Shown one piece after another: positions 35,315-49,915 of a stretch of DNA of 64,000 bases. Under the pieces are notes generated by a model. It had not been told where the DNA came from. It saw nothing but the letters and a program-made list of their open reading frames with translations, and made no database searches. The stretch is from Panonychus citri. Lineage: Eukaryota; Arthropoda; Arachnida; Trombidiformes; Tetranychidae. The stretch is taken from positions 3,396,501 through 3,460,500 of the forward strand of contig NW_026515546.1 in assembly GCF_014898815.1 (NCBI RefSeq), written 5' to 3'. Position 1 is the stretch's first letter. The number at the start of each line of letters is the position of its first letter. The position numbers were made by a program, and so were the translations under genes.

Positions 35315-38300
35315 ATGATTGTGATTAACCAACAACAAACTGGATATAATAATTGTGATTTAACAAGAGTGTCAACTAATCATCATCATAATCGGAAATC
35401 AAATCAATTAATCAACACGAAACGTGTTAATTACAAATTATCGGATATGCATAATTACCGTTATCAGTTTAATTGTTTATCAACATTTTTTGTGTCCAAA
35501 GTGATTGTAATATTTTTCATCTTAATCCCGATCATCTTTAAATCACCAATAGTTAATGGAGAGAGGATTAGTACAGGTAAATTAACAAAAGTTAAATCGA
35601 TAATCAGTAAATCAATCAATAACCTTTTCTTGATCCTCCAAAAGGAAAACCTAACCAAATGATTAAAGAGTAAATTTTAAATCAACAGTTAACAATTAAT
35701 GAGCCTAGAAAATGATTATTAAAATAACAATAAAAACGTCAACAAAGTTAATCCATAATCTGTAAGTTGATTATCCTCATCATCACCTCCATTGGTAAAT
35801 GTCTCAGGTTTATTGAAAATAACATTATCAGGATAAGGATGGATGATAATGATTACTTGATTGTTGGTAAATTGTCGCGGTTCACCTTGATATGATTAAC
35901 TAAATGTTAGTCAAACTTTTTCAACTGGTGAAAATCAAGTCTTGATAATTTATCGAGTGAAATTGAAAATCAACTAAAGTATTTGAATACATGATAAATT
36001 CATGGAAAAAGGTGATGAAGACAATGAGAGAAAGAAAGAGAGAGAGAGATGAAGATAAATTGATGAGAAAATTTACCTGAGTAAAGGTGAGATGATGATG
36101 GGAAACAAGGTCAAAATTCAAATGGAGTTTGTAATATGAAGTGAAAAGTTTTTTTCGAAAAAAAAACTTTTTTCTCTTCTGTCTATTAAATCAACTTACA
36201 TTTCCATCTCATCATCATCATCTTCTTCTTTCATTCTCTCTTTCTTTTACATCAATTTCCATCATCTTGTTTTCTTCCTTTCGTTGCCAGTGCCATACAC
36301 AAAATGGTAACAGTTTGAATTGATTCAGAAATTCAGGTAAACCATCATCACGATTTGGCATCATCATGGTTACTTGATTGCTCGAATTTTTTTTTCTCTT
36401 CATTTTCGTTTTATTTAAATTACTTTGTCTCTCTTTTCCTCTTTCTTTTCTGTCGACATTTGAATCTTCCACCTTAGATGATAACCTTTTGCACTATCAT
36501 CATCTTCCACCACCAACTTGATCATCATAATCAAAACTCTCTTCCTTTTAATTGTATTACCTCAAGCTCAATAATTTGATTTAATTTCATCACAGTTTGA
36601 TTTCAAACGACACCAACGATGATTAAATTACCTTCAGTCCAACGATGTTGAGGATGTTCAGCAATCGCTTGATTGTTGCTAGTTAATTAAATCTCATCTA
36701 TATTCTGACCAATTAATTTACCTGAATAATAAGAAGAAAAAAATAAACAAACAAATTAAATGAGAATCATGACAGAAAAATAATTCTAACAAAACAATTT
36801 ATGTTAATCAACAGGAGAAAAAAAAATTGTTATTAAGTATCAACAATACTGATGATAATTAAGATGATGATGTTGATAATAAAATCAGGATCAGGGTTAA
36901 TCTAATTGAAAAATATTTGATTAACTACATATAATCAAACTAATCAAGAGAAAATCGCAATAAACAATCAAATTTATCATCATCAACAACAATAACAATT
37001 AATTAGTGGAAAATAAATGAAAAAGAGGTTCGAAAACTTTTATAACAATTAACAATTGGAAAAGTTTACGAAATCACTTTTACAATTAATTTCGATTTCA
37101 TTTTTCGAAAACAATTAATTAACAAATAGAAATCGAATGAGAAATTTATCCTTTCTTTTCATTCTGATTGTATTGTTTTACTCTTGTTGATTGTTGTTGA
37201 TTTTTTTTACACCTCAACCTGTTGTCTGCATTGTGTATCATCACCAATCAAGTTTATTAGTTGATTAGATTGATTTTTTTCCTCGCTGTTTCGTTTATCA
37301 AACAATCAGATAAATCTAATTCTTAACTGTTAATCCAATTCCATATTCTGTTGTATTTATATTTGCTCTTAATCAATCCAATCTTTTCCCATCTTCTCTT
37401 ACCATCCAAGCTTAATAATGATTAATTTTTTTTCCATCAATCGATTCATCCGCTGGTTTCACTATTAATCCAATCACTTGACTCCTGTTGATTAATTTAC
37501 TGATTATTGTTTTACTTTCTTTAAATCCTCCTTCTATTGTTTCATCAATATAAATAAATAAATTTTCGCTTTCAGGTTGTAAATTTTATCCAATCGGAGA
37601 GAATCGTAGGTTCGAAAGGGTCGCTGAGAATCTTCAAGTCGGTAAGTGATCTTAATCCAAAATCCATAAATCAACCTCGATAATCCTGGATAATAAATGA
37701 AGAAGAAGAAGAAGAAACAAAAAATGATTATAAATCTGCGATGACAAAGTTTCAATTACCACGATTCTTAATTGTTATCAAAGTTGTGTAACATGTTAAT
37801 AGTTAAATAACAAATATTATTATCATGTTAATACAATTTAAGTTCATAATCTTGTTTACAATTTAAAACAATTAGTTGAATAGTAAACAAGTTGAATATA
37901 TACTTACATGTTTGTAACTTTTACTTACGAACAACAAAAAAATAGGTTTTGAAACGGAAGAAATTAAATTGATTATCATTGTAGGCGACGAGGGGTCATC
38001 CTAATTAATTAACTAATTGTTTTGTTTCCCATTCGAATCCATTTTACTTTTTTGATTATCCTAAATTGTAATGAAAAAAAAGAGAGGAGATGTTAATGTT
38101 TACATTGTTATTGAAGACGATCCTTAATCATTATCATATCTGGTTTAACTTTTGATTTCTTTGATTGTTTTGGTGAATTAGTTATGATGATGATGATGAA
38201 TTAGCAATCAAAGCGACATTAAAAGGTTAATTTAATTTAATTGATTAGCATTGAGGGTGTTTGTCTTAACCTGTATTTCAATTAAAAATTGAAAACCAAG

Positions 38301-41300
38301 AAAACAATCATATTAATTTGATTATAATTCAATTCAACACGGGATTGTAATTGTTGAGGAGGAGGAGAGAGAAAGAGTCAGTTGATTGTCAGCGTTTTAA
38401 TTCTTGATTTTAAATTAATCAGACTAATCATAAATCAGGAATTAAAAAGTGAAAACCATAATAAAGGAAATAATTAAGTAACGATTAACTGAAATTAGAA
38501 AGAAAAATAAAAAAACAGATTGACCAAACGATGGACAATAAACATGATAACTTACGATTAATACACTTATATAATTGTGAACACGTTTTCATGATTAACA
38601 GTATGAAACTTAAATTGGTGCTAATCATGTTCTCAGGTACCAATTAATCACCAAGAAAAACTGAAGACCAAGTAATTAAAAGGAGCATTAAATCCGATTG
38701 TTCTATTGATTTTTTAACGATAGATTTTGATTTTGCCCAAGTGAAAGTGAATCAAAAGAGAACAATTTAGAAAAGCTGAAAAAAAAGATTCGATTCTGGT
38801 TTAGTTGATCAACAGAACAATAAAACAAAATCCAACATGAAATCTTCTCTTTCTTATTAACTGATCAATTGGTCGATGAATTAATCGTCTGATCGGTTTA
38901 TTAGGTTTTTTGGTTCTTCTTCTTCTCCATCTTCTTCTTCTTCATTATCATCTCTTATTGGCTTGAATAGAATAGAATAAAAGAATAACAGCTAATCACT
39001 TCTCTTTTTCATCTTATTCTATTGTAACTTTTTTCTCGGTCAACTTGTGATCATCAACACCGATTCTTCGATTTCATTCTTGTTCATGTTGGCTTGTTTT
39101 CCATCACAATTTGTTACTCTTTTGGTGGTGATTTACCGGTGATTTTATCCAAAACCACAATGGCAATGATTCTGAATGGAAAATAAAAAAAATAAATGAA
39201 AAAAAAACTTAAAAATAATCACCCAAACACAATGGTAAAAACAAATCACCTTTACAATCGGATGCCCACCAATAGGTCATGAGGTTTTCAGGGTAGAAGT
39301 GCACCCACGGATGGAGATTAAATTAGAAGCCGTGGACAATAGTTTAAGTGATATTAATTATTTCAAATATGAAGAATTAGATGATAAAACTGTTGCCATA
39401 AAACTTGCTCATTCACTGGAGGATCTTGTTGATCGGGTAAGTGAAGGCCTAAAAAAAATGGAGACGAAAAATTAACAAAGAGAAAAGAAAACAACTAAAT
39501 AGAATCACAATCAAATCAACTAATCAATTGAACCAAACGAAAACCAAAACTTCACAGTCACATTATCTGTTGTTCATTAACAGAATAACATAAAAAAAAC
39601 AAAAGAAATTACAATTAACTAAATTAAGGAAAAGAAAAATTAACAACAACAATTGAGAGGGAAAAATTATTCTAATTAACAGATTAAGCGAATTCGATTA
39701 TTACCCGAGAAGAGTAAATTCCGCTAGCGAATAAAAAATTTTCTCTTTGTGTTTTCTTTTCCATCTGATGACAATTAAACTAAATTTGTTTTTCTTTTAA
39801 TTAACAGAGAGATCCACAAAGTGTTCTTAAATTTAAATTAACCTGTCGTGGACCTAGTGGAACGGTAAGTGATCTGAAAATACGTTAATTCTCAACAATT
39901 AGTTGACATTTTCCTAGTGAAAATCTTCATCATCGTTACTGTTTTTAGCTTTTAAGAGAAAAGAATTTTTTTCTTCTCTTCTTTTTCTATAACAAATCTT
40001 TTGTCTTGAAAATTGAGTTAATTGTTCAAAAGGAGATTCGTTAATTAACAAATTTCTATTCATTAATCTACTCATCACCTTCCATTTACCACGAATCATC
40101 AATTATATTCCAAAATAATGTAAGTATCTCATCTTTTATATTTACCTTTCCAATTGTTTTGTTTTTTTCTTTCCTCTACTAATCAATTCTATTATTTAAT
40201 TTCTAATCATTTCCACTCCTTCCAATCATCACCATCATGATTATCCCTCTAAATAAACACTTTATCCAATCACCATTACAATAAGAGAAAATTAAATTAA
40301 TTGTAATAGAATAAATTTCTCTCCAATTTGTAACTAATCCCTTTCAATAGATTAGATTAGAACATGCAAAGTGATAAAAAGGCAAATTAGTTTTTCTTTT
40401 TTAACATTTCTCTCCTTTTTGTTGATAATATATTTTCCATCATAAAAAAAGACAACATCATCATCATCACCACCATCCAAAAGCCTCCAGGCAATTGGAA
40501 ATTGAAAAAAAAACAACAACATAATAATAAACAAAAAGGAAGAAAATTAAATCATTTAGATTGAATAAGAAATGAAAACATTATTAAAGGATTAACGGTA
40601 ACCCTGATTTACCTTTAACTCTCTTTTTCTCAAATATTGTGATGTTGGTGATAATTTGATTATGATAATTAAACCCTTAATTTATTAATTGTCTAACCCG
40701 TGAAAAGAAAAACTGATTAATTAATAAAATAATTGTTCTCTTTTCTTTTTCCCTCTAATTAGGAGTCAACTGAATGAGAGATTTGGTCTACAATCCAAGG
40801 AAGACAAATTTGTGCATAAAATATCACAATCAACTGTTAATCTGATTCTTTTTCCACCATCAGATTAACATGACACTTTGAAGGTTCACTTGGGAGCCAA
40901 GTCAATCCTAATTCTTTGATGGCTTACATTTGTTTTTTTATCAATTATCTCACAGTCAAAGGTCAGGTTTGACCAGGTCTCTTGTGAAACCTTCAAAAAC
41001 AACAACAACAGATTAGCAAACAATCAACAACAATCAGACAGGAACAATTAACCTGTGATTTTGTCCCTTCTCTATCAAGTGACACTGACATTTCTTTCAT
41101 CATAAATGCTGATAGTTTAGGTGAAATCTCAGCCATTGAGACCATCTAATCATCATCATGATTACAAACAAACTTCATTGATTAAGGACCTTAACTACAA
41201 ATGGATTTATCAACAGCAAAAAAAAAGACAACAAGTTAAATTATCAATTGTTTAGACAATTACATCAATTCAGTACACATACTGACCACTACTACTACTA

Positions 41301-44300
41301 CAATTTACTACTGACCAAATGATAACCTTTCATTGAAAAGTGATACCTTCAAAAATGAACCTTGATCTTGGTGAAATGATAGTGTTTTAATTACTACTAA
41401 TTAATTGTTTACCAGATCAGGTATTCAATTGTGAAATTTGATCTGATTATGGCGATATAATTATTAAGATAATTGTAATGATTTTGATTTGATTGTTACA
41501 TTAGATTTTTTGAAAAAAAAATTATCCATCAATGGATTAAATTTACCTTTAACAATAATGTAAGTAGTCATGATTAACAATTTAATTTAATTGTTAATCA
41601 TGTAACTTGAGATTAGTTATATCATGATACCAATTTACACTTATTTCATTTTGAGTGTTAATTGTTAATTGATAGTTTCATTTGACTCTCTCATTGATTG
41701 TTCTGATTATATTATCATACAAACTTTTAATTAACTATTATATTGTTAAAGAAAAATTTGAATGATGAATTAACTTGTTAACTTTTTTGATTATTTCATG
41801 GAAACATGAATTAACCTTAACCATGTTAACCTTTACAACGTTAACAATTAATAGATTGTGATTAATTTTGTTTGATTTACAACCAACAGGTCAATATATG
41901 TATATTCATACACACATAACAATCAATTTAAATTGACAATTGAGATCAACAATTAATTGTTACTAATTTTTTTTTCACAATCTCACCTTTCCTTTTTTTT
42001 CACCTTAACAATTAACTATTATCATCTTTTTTGATTATTATGAATTAATATGATTAACTTGATTTACTTTCTACCTTCTTCTTGATTAAAGTGCTACAAT
42101 CAATCGTGATTTCGTGATCAATGATGATGATTTTTGATTGTCTATTAAACAATTAACTCTCACGTTTTAGGCATAAATGTTGATTGTAATTGTAATTGTA
42201 ATCAAACAATTAAACAAAATCATAAACAAAAGCTCAATGTTTGTTTATGATCAGCAAAAAGAAGGTGAAATAAAATAAGTTAATCATATTGATTAACAAT
42301 TAAGAATTAATTTTTCCCCCTATCATTTGTTTTTTTTCACAATAACAACAACTAAATTAACTAATCACAATCGAAACAATTTAAGTTTGAAATAATTATG
42401 TGAAATCAATGATAAAAATACCATTATAATGATGAGTTAATCTTAATTGTTAACATGGGAACAATTAACTAACCAATTTTAAAACCAATTATTACCATTA
42501 AGTGTTTAATTTAATTGTTATGATTACTGAACTTTTCTACTTCATTTTGAAACTTTGAAAATAATCAACAATAATTTTTCCCAATTCTTGTTGATTATTT
42601 AACTGTTTTCACAATCATTTAGTTAATCAACGACCGGGAATTGTTGTTAACATGGTTCCCAAAGTTAATGATTATCATAATCATGACCTTTCATTATAAT
42701 ATAATTACTATGAATTAACATTATTTTTCCGGTTTCCATCATCATCTTTAATCATCATCATTTCATCATTGGTTTTAATTGTGAATGAAAAAAAAAATTA
42801 GGTAACTATTATAAACGATTAACAATAACAATCAACAACAATAATAGATGTTGATCATCAACGGGTGTGTATGTTTGTTACAGTTGACAAAAGGGTTCCC
42901 AAGATGAATTAAGAGAATCAAATTTAACAATCAAATCAACAATTAACAATCAATGTTGATGATGGTTGACACAACAGGTAAGAGTAAACAGAAAATGTTG
43001 ATTTTTAAAGTTAATTCACAAAATGTGTGTCAATCTAATTTTAATCATCTTCTTAATTATCATCATAATCGTCATGATTATACTGATCATCTTTACTGTT
43101 GAAAAAAAAAACATCACAATTAATTGTAAAAGAAAAGGATAAATATAAACAATTTATGATTGATTAACAATCAAAGGGAAAGTTAATTAAAAGGTGAAAG
43201 TTTTTACACTTAATTGTAAACGGAAGATTAATTAATTGTCCATCAATTTGTGAATTAACTTAATCAATAGATTTCAAATTGATTTACTCTAATTATTATT
43301 GATTGGTAATCGATTATGATGAAGATGAAATTTGAATTAATTGTTTAATTACAATTGAAAATTTTTCTCGCCATTTAATTTTCTCAACCATTCTCACGGT
43401 TAATATACATAAATTGTATTATTATTGTTCAACGAATGATCAACAATCAAGTTAATTGTTGTTGATTTAAAAGAGTTGAAGAGTTAAATCAACTCTCCGG
43501 AAACCAGTTTAATAAATTGTTATTAGTTTGATTATTATTATGATTTAGTGACGATTGATTGTTAATTGTTTCGCAGATTTCAACCTCTCTCTTCATATAT
43601 AAGAATTAAATTGTTAACGATTTTTGTTTGTTTGTTAGTTAATTTAATTTACTTGATTAAGATGAACTTTCTCTTAATCAAATCAACCCAATGAATTTTA
43701 ATTCACCAAATAAATGATAAATTAGATGATTAACAATGTAAACAATCAAAAAGCATCGAGAAAAAAAAGGTTGATTACAATTTAGTCTAAATTGTTGTTT
43801 AATTTAATTTCTTTACAAAATCATCGAGCTGTTAACAAGAGTTAATTTGTTAACACCTTTTGTTAATTGTTGATAGTTAGTAACTTTCATCTTCATCATT
43901 TAGATCACATCAGCTGTTGGATACAATTGCATGAGAAATTAACAAATTAACAACAATTTATTGGTCAATTAAGACACAATATTTTAATTAACTTCCTAAA
44001 TCCACTAAATATAAATCATTTTATTTATACTTTTACTTTTTTTTTGACGATTTTTTTGTTCTTAATTACTTGTTGATATCTCGTTGATTTGGTTACATCT
44101 CAACCGTTAATTCAGTTCTAATTTAAGAATTGATTGACTCTTAAATTAACCAACACAATTTAATAACCAATATTGGTTTTCATTAGACTTTGAAGCTTTT
44201 TCTCATTTTCTAATTAGAGATGATCACTTGATTATATTTCCAATTGATGATCAATTGATTGTGATCATCAAATTTCGTGGCAGTTACACATCGTAGTGAC

Positions 44301-47300
44301 TTCGTTGTTGTTGTTGTTGTTGATTTAGTATTTAAAGTTAGTGCAGAAAAAAAGTTCCAATACCAAAAAAAGGTTAACCAGAAAAAAAATCTTCTAATAT
44401 TTAGAATCAATAAATTAACTTCCAATAGTTTGATTGCGTGATTAACTGAAGATAATTTGTTCTAACGATTTAGAGATTCGATTAACATGGTTTTCCATTG
44501 TTATTGATGAATCTTGTTGTTGATTATCATGTTGATCATGATAATGATAGAGGTTAAGAGTTATAATGATTCAATATGATTGAGTTTTTGATGCTGATGG
44601 TTTGGACTTCACTTTCACTTTTTGCGATAAGTTGATCACTATTACGACAAAAAAATCACTATGTAATCGTAATTTACTCTTGATTAGCTTGATTGTAGTA
44701 ACAACATTTAGGAGGAAGAAAAGAAAATCCAATTTTCATTAACTAATATCACCAATTAACCAAGAAAATTGGTTTTCTTTGTTATTCACAACAGGATGAA
44801 AACGGAAATCTATCAACCATTAGATGGAATAGAAAAAAGAGAAATGATGATATTAATCATCCCCATTGCTTGATTGTAATTGTAAATTCTAATTGTTGTG
44901 TGTAAATTTTCCAATTTACAACAATTAAATCAAAGAAGAGGAAAAAAAGATCACCAATATAAGGAAGAAGTTGTTGATTGTCGATCTCTATTATGTTAGA
45001 ATAACAAATTTATATGTCAATCGAAATTTTTTTATTCTTTTTCAACATTGGAACAATTAGAAGATAATCCGATATTCCATTAGTTCCATGTTCATTCTAA
45101 ACTGAATAATAATTAAATCGAAAATGGATTAACTAATTAGAGAGAAAATAATTAACAAGAAAATCGCTAATTACCGGCGATGAGAAATTCGGTTAATCTT
45201 TTCCGCTCGATTATCTATGTAACCGGCAAACAAAAAATTCTCTTAATCTAATTAACCCTTTTTACTAATTAAGTTTTCTCTTGCTAATTGTAAGTAATTT
45301 GATTGTTTTCTAAATTCTTTCTTCGGTTAATCAACTCTAGAACGACCAGTGATCAACTCTATTCAATTGGATTAACAATTAATTTGAAATTCGTCAACAA
45401 TTAACCTTTTTTGTTTCTTTTCTCCTTTCAAGATGATGAAGATTTTCAATGTTATAGAATTTTTTTGTTCTCTTTTTATTAATTTTGGTGATTTATTGAT
45501 GTTTTGGTTAAACAGGAAGACGCCTTTCTACCGATTACTGTATATGTTCAAGATGTTAACGATCACGCACCAGAATTTCAAAATGTCCCATATTATTTAG
45601 AGGTTGACGAGGTGAGTGTTTGTCGCCATTTTCCTTTACCAGTCTACTTGACATTCAATTGTGTTAACCGCCATTTTGAATCAATTGTACAAATAAGTGG
45701 TCAGTTTTGTCCTTTCTTCTTTTGATGATTGTTTATCAATCTTAAATATCTTCAACTCAATTGACTCTTTACCATTGAATTGATAATCGTGACCCACAAG
45801 AGCAAAGGAGAGAAAGAGAGAAACAATAACATTAACTAATCTGATTGGGGATAATCTCTTATCCTAATCTTGATCTGTTATATGATCAACATATTGCCAA
45901 CTATAAACAGTATATGAGACATTATGAGACAATTAAGATGACGATCAAGATGGAGGAGAACAAGGTTAACAATTAATGGATTTACAAAAAGCATTTGAAA
46001 CTTGGATGGAAAAACAAAACTCAAAGCTCATTGAAAGTGAAATGATTGGAAACCTTTTGATTTTCCAGCATCGTAATCAACCTTATCAATGTTGACGGTC
46101 ATCATAATCATCGTTGATAACATGACATATGAAATGTCATCTTGAATCAAGACAAAATCTTCATTCATGATCAATGAGTTTTTCTAATCATGAAAAGAGA
46201 TTCATTGTATTGACACAATCGACCGACAAAAAAAAACCTAATGTGTGTTCACCTTTCAATTGATCATTTTCACTTAACCTTTTTTACCCATCGTCACCCT
46301 GAACGTTACCAGATCACCTTAAATGATGATGATTATGATTTTTCCTGTGTGATGTTGCTGATCATTGAACAACAATCAACAAGTGAATTAATAATCAACC
46401 ATTGGAACGATTTTGGTGACAGAAAAAAAGACGAATCGACAAAAAGACTGTCAACTTAATTTTTCGCTGTTGATTTATATCATATTCTTACATGTCCTTT
46501 CATCATTATGATCAATCTTCATGGGATTTCATCTAATTGTTGTCACCAAAATCAAATTTAACAATCAGCAACCTTCATCTAATTTAATGATCAATCATCT
46601 GTCAATAGAGATCAAGAAATTTGATCAACCTTCTTTGTTCAATATTTTTGTTACTTGATTCAATTCAATTCAATGAACACCACACACACACACATACACA
46701 TTATTATTATAATTGTAACAATCAACTAATTGTTTACTATTTTTTGTTTCTAATTGCACAGCTTACACCAATTGGATTAACAATTTTCCGTGGTATCCAT
46801 GCCATTGATAAGGATAAACCAAACACTGCCAATTCTGATATCACCTATTCAATTGTGGTAAGTTGGATTAACAAAGACAATCAAAGGATATGCAACAATT
46901 AACAACTCCATTGGATTAAACAATTAGCCATAATCTAAATCCATACACCAATAAGTGAATACAACTTTAAATTATCCCGAGTAGAGACAAATATTACTTT
47001 TGATTGAGATTCTGTTTTTTGTACTAATTAACTGATTGACAGATAAAGTGTTTGTGATTAGTTAATTGCCATGTTAATCATTGAATGTACTTTACATGAT
47101 TTTAAATTCACTGATCAACATCATGAGAAATCAAGATACATGAATGTAAGAAAAAAAAATGAGTTAATTTTAATTTGAGTTCCAACAAATTGTTAGATGT
47201 TGTTCAATGAGGAAGACAAAGTTTGTCTCCCATTTTTTTTTCTTGTAATTAGTTTAAATTCAGTTGTCATGTTGATTTAGATTTAATTTCATGTTCCACA

Positions 47301-49915
47301 ATTAATGATTAACATAATTTAACACATAATGATGACAGAAATAAGAGAAAAAAAAAGTTCAGGAAGAGCGATAATAATGTTTACTGTTTTAAGTCCAAAA
47401 ATCGAGATCAATAATCAAGTTGATTCTCATCCTAATCATCATCATGAACCGAAAACAACTATTAGTTAACTAACCATACAATCAGTTAATCACCAATACA
47501 CTGAAACTGATTGTAAATATAAAATGTGTATGCAAATACATGTTATATTTTTCAGTTAATTTGTATAATAATAATATATTTTGATCACATTTTACTTGAT
47601 TGTAAATTGTGATACTAATCAGCAATCAATTGTAAAATTGTAAATATTAATACAATCAAGTTAACAATCAGATTACAATAATAGTTAACACGGAAAGAGT
47701 TTTAATTTTCTAGGTTATCTATTGTAAACATATAGCATTTTAATTGTGACAATTAACAATTCAACTGAATAGATAATGTTTTTAGGGTCAAATAATTTGA
47801 TTAGAATCTTTTTTTAATTATGATTAAGATTTTATTTATCATGATGATAACAGTTAATTGTTATCACTATCATTATTATATTGATGTCATTGAGATTATA
47901 ATGAAATCTAATATTAATAACAAATTGCTTTCTCATATTATTATTATTACTGTTTGATTGTTGTTGATTAATCATCTTGCTACTTTATTTATAGTTAATT
48001 GTAATTAGTTATGAAATAGTAACATCATCATCAACGGGGTAATATTAATAATAATATTAACAATCAACTAACCATCATGATTACCAATATTAGATGAGAA
48101 AAAAAAATTTCCAAATCAAAACTTGTTCTCATCTTAACAATTAATCTTAATCATGGTAACAATCAATGTTTACAATTAACTAACAGTTGATTATATTTAT
48201 TTGTCAAATGTTTGATTGTTTCATGATTAAAAATATGGCTAATTGTTGATCAACATGATGATGGTGACAATTGTTTTTGATATAAAGCCAAAAACAGAGT
48301 AACCCAATCAACTAAATCAATGATTTTCAATCAACTAACTAATTGAAAAATATATAATTGTTATAATTTACTGATTCTTATAATTAAGATGATATTGATT
48401 GTTTAATTTTACTTTTTCCGTCTTCTTGATTGTTATACTTAAACTGGTAACAGTTTGATCCAATTTTTAATTAATAATATTGTCCAGGTTATCGTACCCA
48501 TTTTAGACAGTTAATTGTAACAATTAACACACTGACGATTTAATTTCACTATTTTTAGTAATGTTATTAATTACATTCAATCAATCCAATCATCATGGTT
48601 TAATTAATTATCCTCACAATCAACTGTGTCTCCGCAATTTAATCCGGTTCACAGTTAATGGAAAACTTGTATATCCCTAATAACCACCCAATAATCAATC
48701 AACAATTAACTAACCAATGTTTCTAATTAAATTGTTTCTCTCTTTATCATTCAGGGTGGAAATGAAAATAATTCATTTATATTATCGGATCCAATTGAAG
48801 GAATCCTGGTTGTTAACAAAGCTCTTGATTACGATCATGGTATCCGAGAGTTTAAAATTCAAATTCAGGCCTCAGTAAGTTAATCACAATTTAAATTTAA
48901 TTACAATAATATTATCCTACTAACCTGTAACTCTCTCTCTCTCTCTCTCAAGTTCAAGGAGTCTCGAAACACCAACAATTAACTAATAGCTTAATTTAGC
49001 TTATACGATTTATTAATTTAATCTCTTAATTGTCATTACATATTACAAAGTATTAGTTTGTATATGTTTTAAGTCACATCATTTGATTACGATTAACATT
49101 TATAATCCACTTGTAATCCCAACAATTAACCTTGCCATCAACAGATTATCAGTATTTCCTTTTAATTTACTTTAACCAACGGCAATTAGTTAATTGTTAA
49201 TATTTTATTCACATGAAACATGCTTTTATCAATCCAATCAAATGTAGTTTGATTATTATTATGATTATTTTAATCATTTCATTTACTTAAGAGAAAATGA
49301 AAACCAACAAATTGATCTATTAAACCTTTGACAAGTTAATCATTTGATTGCGTGGTTAGTTGATTTAGTTTTGATTATCAAAACAACAATTTAAACAACC
49401 AAAACTGTTTTAAAACATTTCATTGTCAAAAAAGGTTGATACGATTAACTAACTGTACAATTAAACGTGTTGATTAAGTGTTAAGAGAAAATCAGAAAAA
49501 GAAAACAAGACTTTGAATTTAAATTCTCATTGATTGTTACAATTTATAGACAATTGGTGAGGATGATGTTGATTAAAACGATGATGATGATGATGATGAT
49601 GAAGATAACAACAATCAAAATAAATTACAATCAATACAACCCTTGACCTAAATTGTTGTCATAGTCATAACCTTATTAACACTTTGGTTATAATTATAAC
49701 CATTTTTAAGAAAATGTTAACAATCAAGAAAAGAGGATTAAATTTAATCACAATTAACCTTTCTATCTACTTAATTACAATAGGATCATGGTGATCCAAT
49801 CAGCTTATCACAGGTAACAACAATGACGATTAGGATTAAGGATGCTGATGATCAGAATCCAGTCTTTACTCAAGAGGTTTATAAAGCCAGTGTATCGGAG
49901 ACACCAACAATTACG
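35315..49915 (+). CDS. Cad99C: Cad99C/protocadherin-15-like cadherin, 5' part (continues beyond the last exon seen)
   Basis: Eight exons join in frame for 330 codons: 35315-35576, 37576-37641, 39276-39436, 39808-39864, 45516-45611, 46762-46857, 48755-48874 and 49784-49915. Exon 1 holds a signal-peptide-like core (KVIVIFFILIPIIF); a start at the inner ATG, 35447, gives a more normal signal peptide than 35315. The first cadherin repeat runs from about GCKFYPIGENRRF through LEDLVDRDPQSVL to VYVQDVNDHAPEF. The second runs from LTPIGLTIFRGIHA through AIDKDKPN to IKDADDQNPVF. The third begins EVYKASVSE. The calcium-binding motifs DVNDHAP, DKDKPN and DADDQNP are visible. The order and the phrase NELTPVGTTIF match the start of PCDH15. 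That family forms tip links or microvillar links at the cell surface. The remaining repeats, membrane span and tail are not found. No stop is reached, so the gene is partial. Confidence 0.82.
35577..39275. other. Cadherin introns 1 and 2 (2.0 and 1.6 kb)
   Basis: Two long AT-rich introns flank the 66-nt exon 2. A purine run lies at about 36025-36050. A pseudo-exon at 36291-36336 has good splice signals but stops in all three frames. I see nothing else of note. Confidence 0.65.
39865..45515. other. Cadherin intron 4 (5.65 kb)
   Basis: This very long intron has no credible coding frame. It is dense in AATTGTT/AACAATTAAC words and ATC trinucleotide clusters. No transposon ends or long repeats are visible by eye. 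Confidence 0.65.
45612..49783. other. Cadherin introns 5-7 and the short exons between them
   Basis: Introns of 1150, 1897 and 909 bp surround exons 6 and 7. Two GCCATTTT words, YY1/Pho-like, lie at 45623-45634 and 45668-45679 just after exon 5. A CT run lies at 48931-48949 and a GAT run at 49581-49603. Nothing else is recognised. Confidence 0.6.
48931..48949. repeat. (CT)n microsatellite in cadherin intron 7
   Basis: About nine CT units, shortly after the exon 7 donor. Confidence 0.85.

Noticed and set aside
36291..36336. Small exon in cadherin intron 1
   Set aside because: The splice signals look good (TTCGTTGCCAG and CAG/GTAAAC), but all three frames contain a stop.
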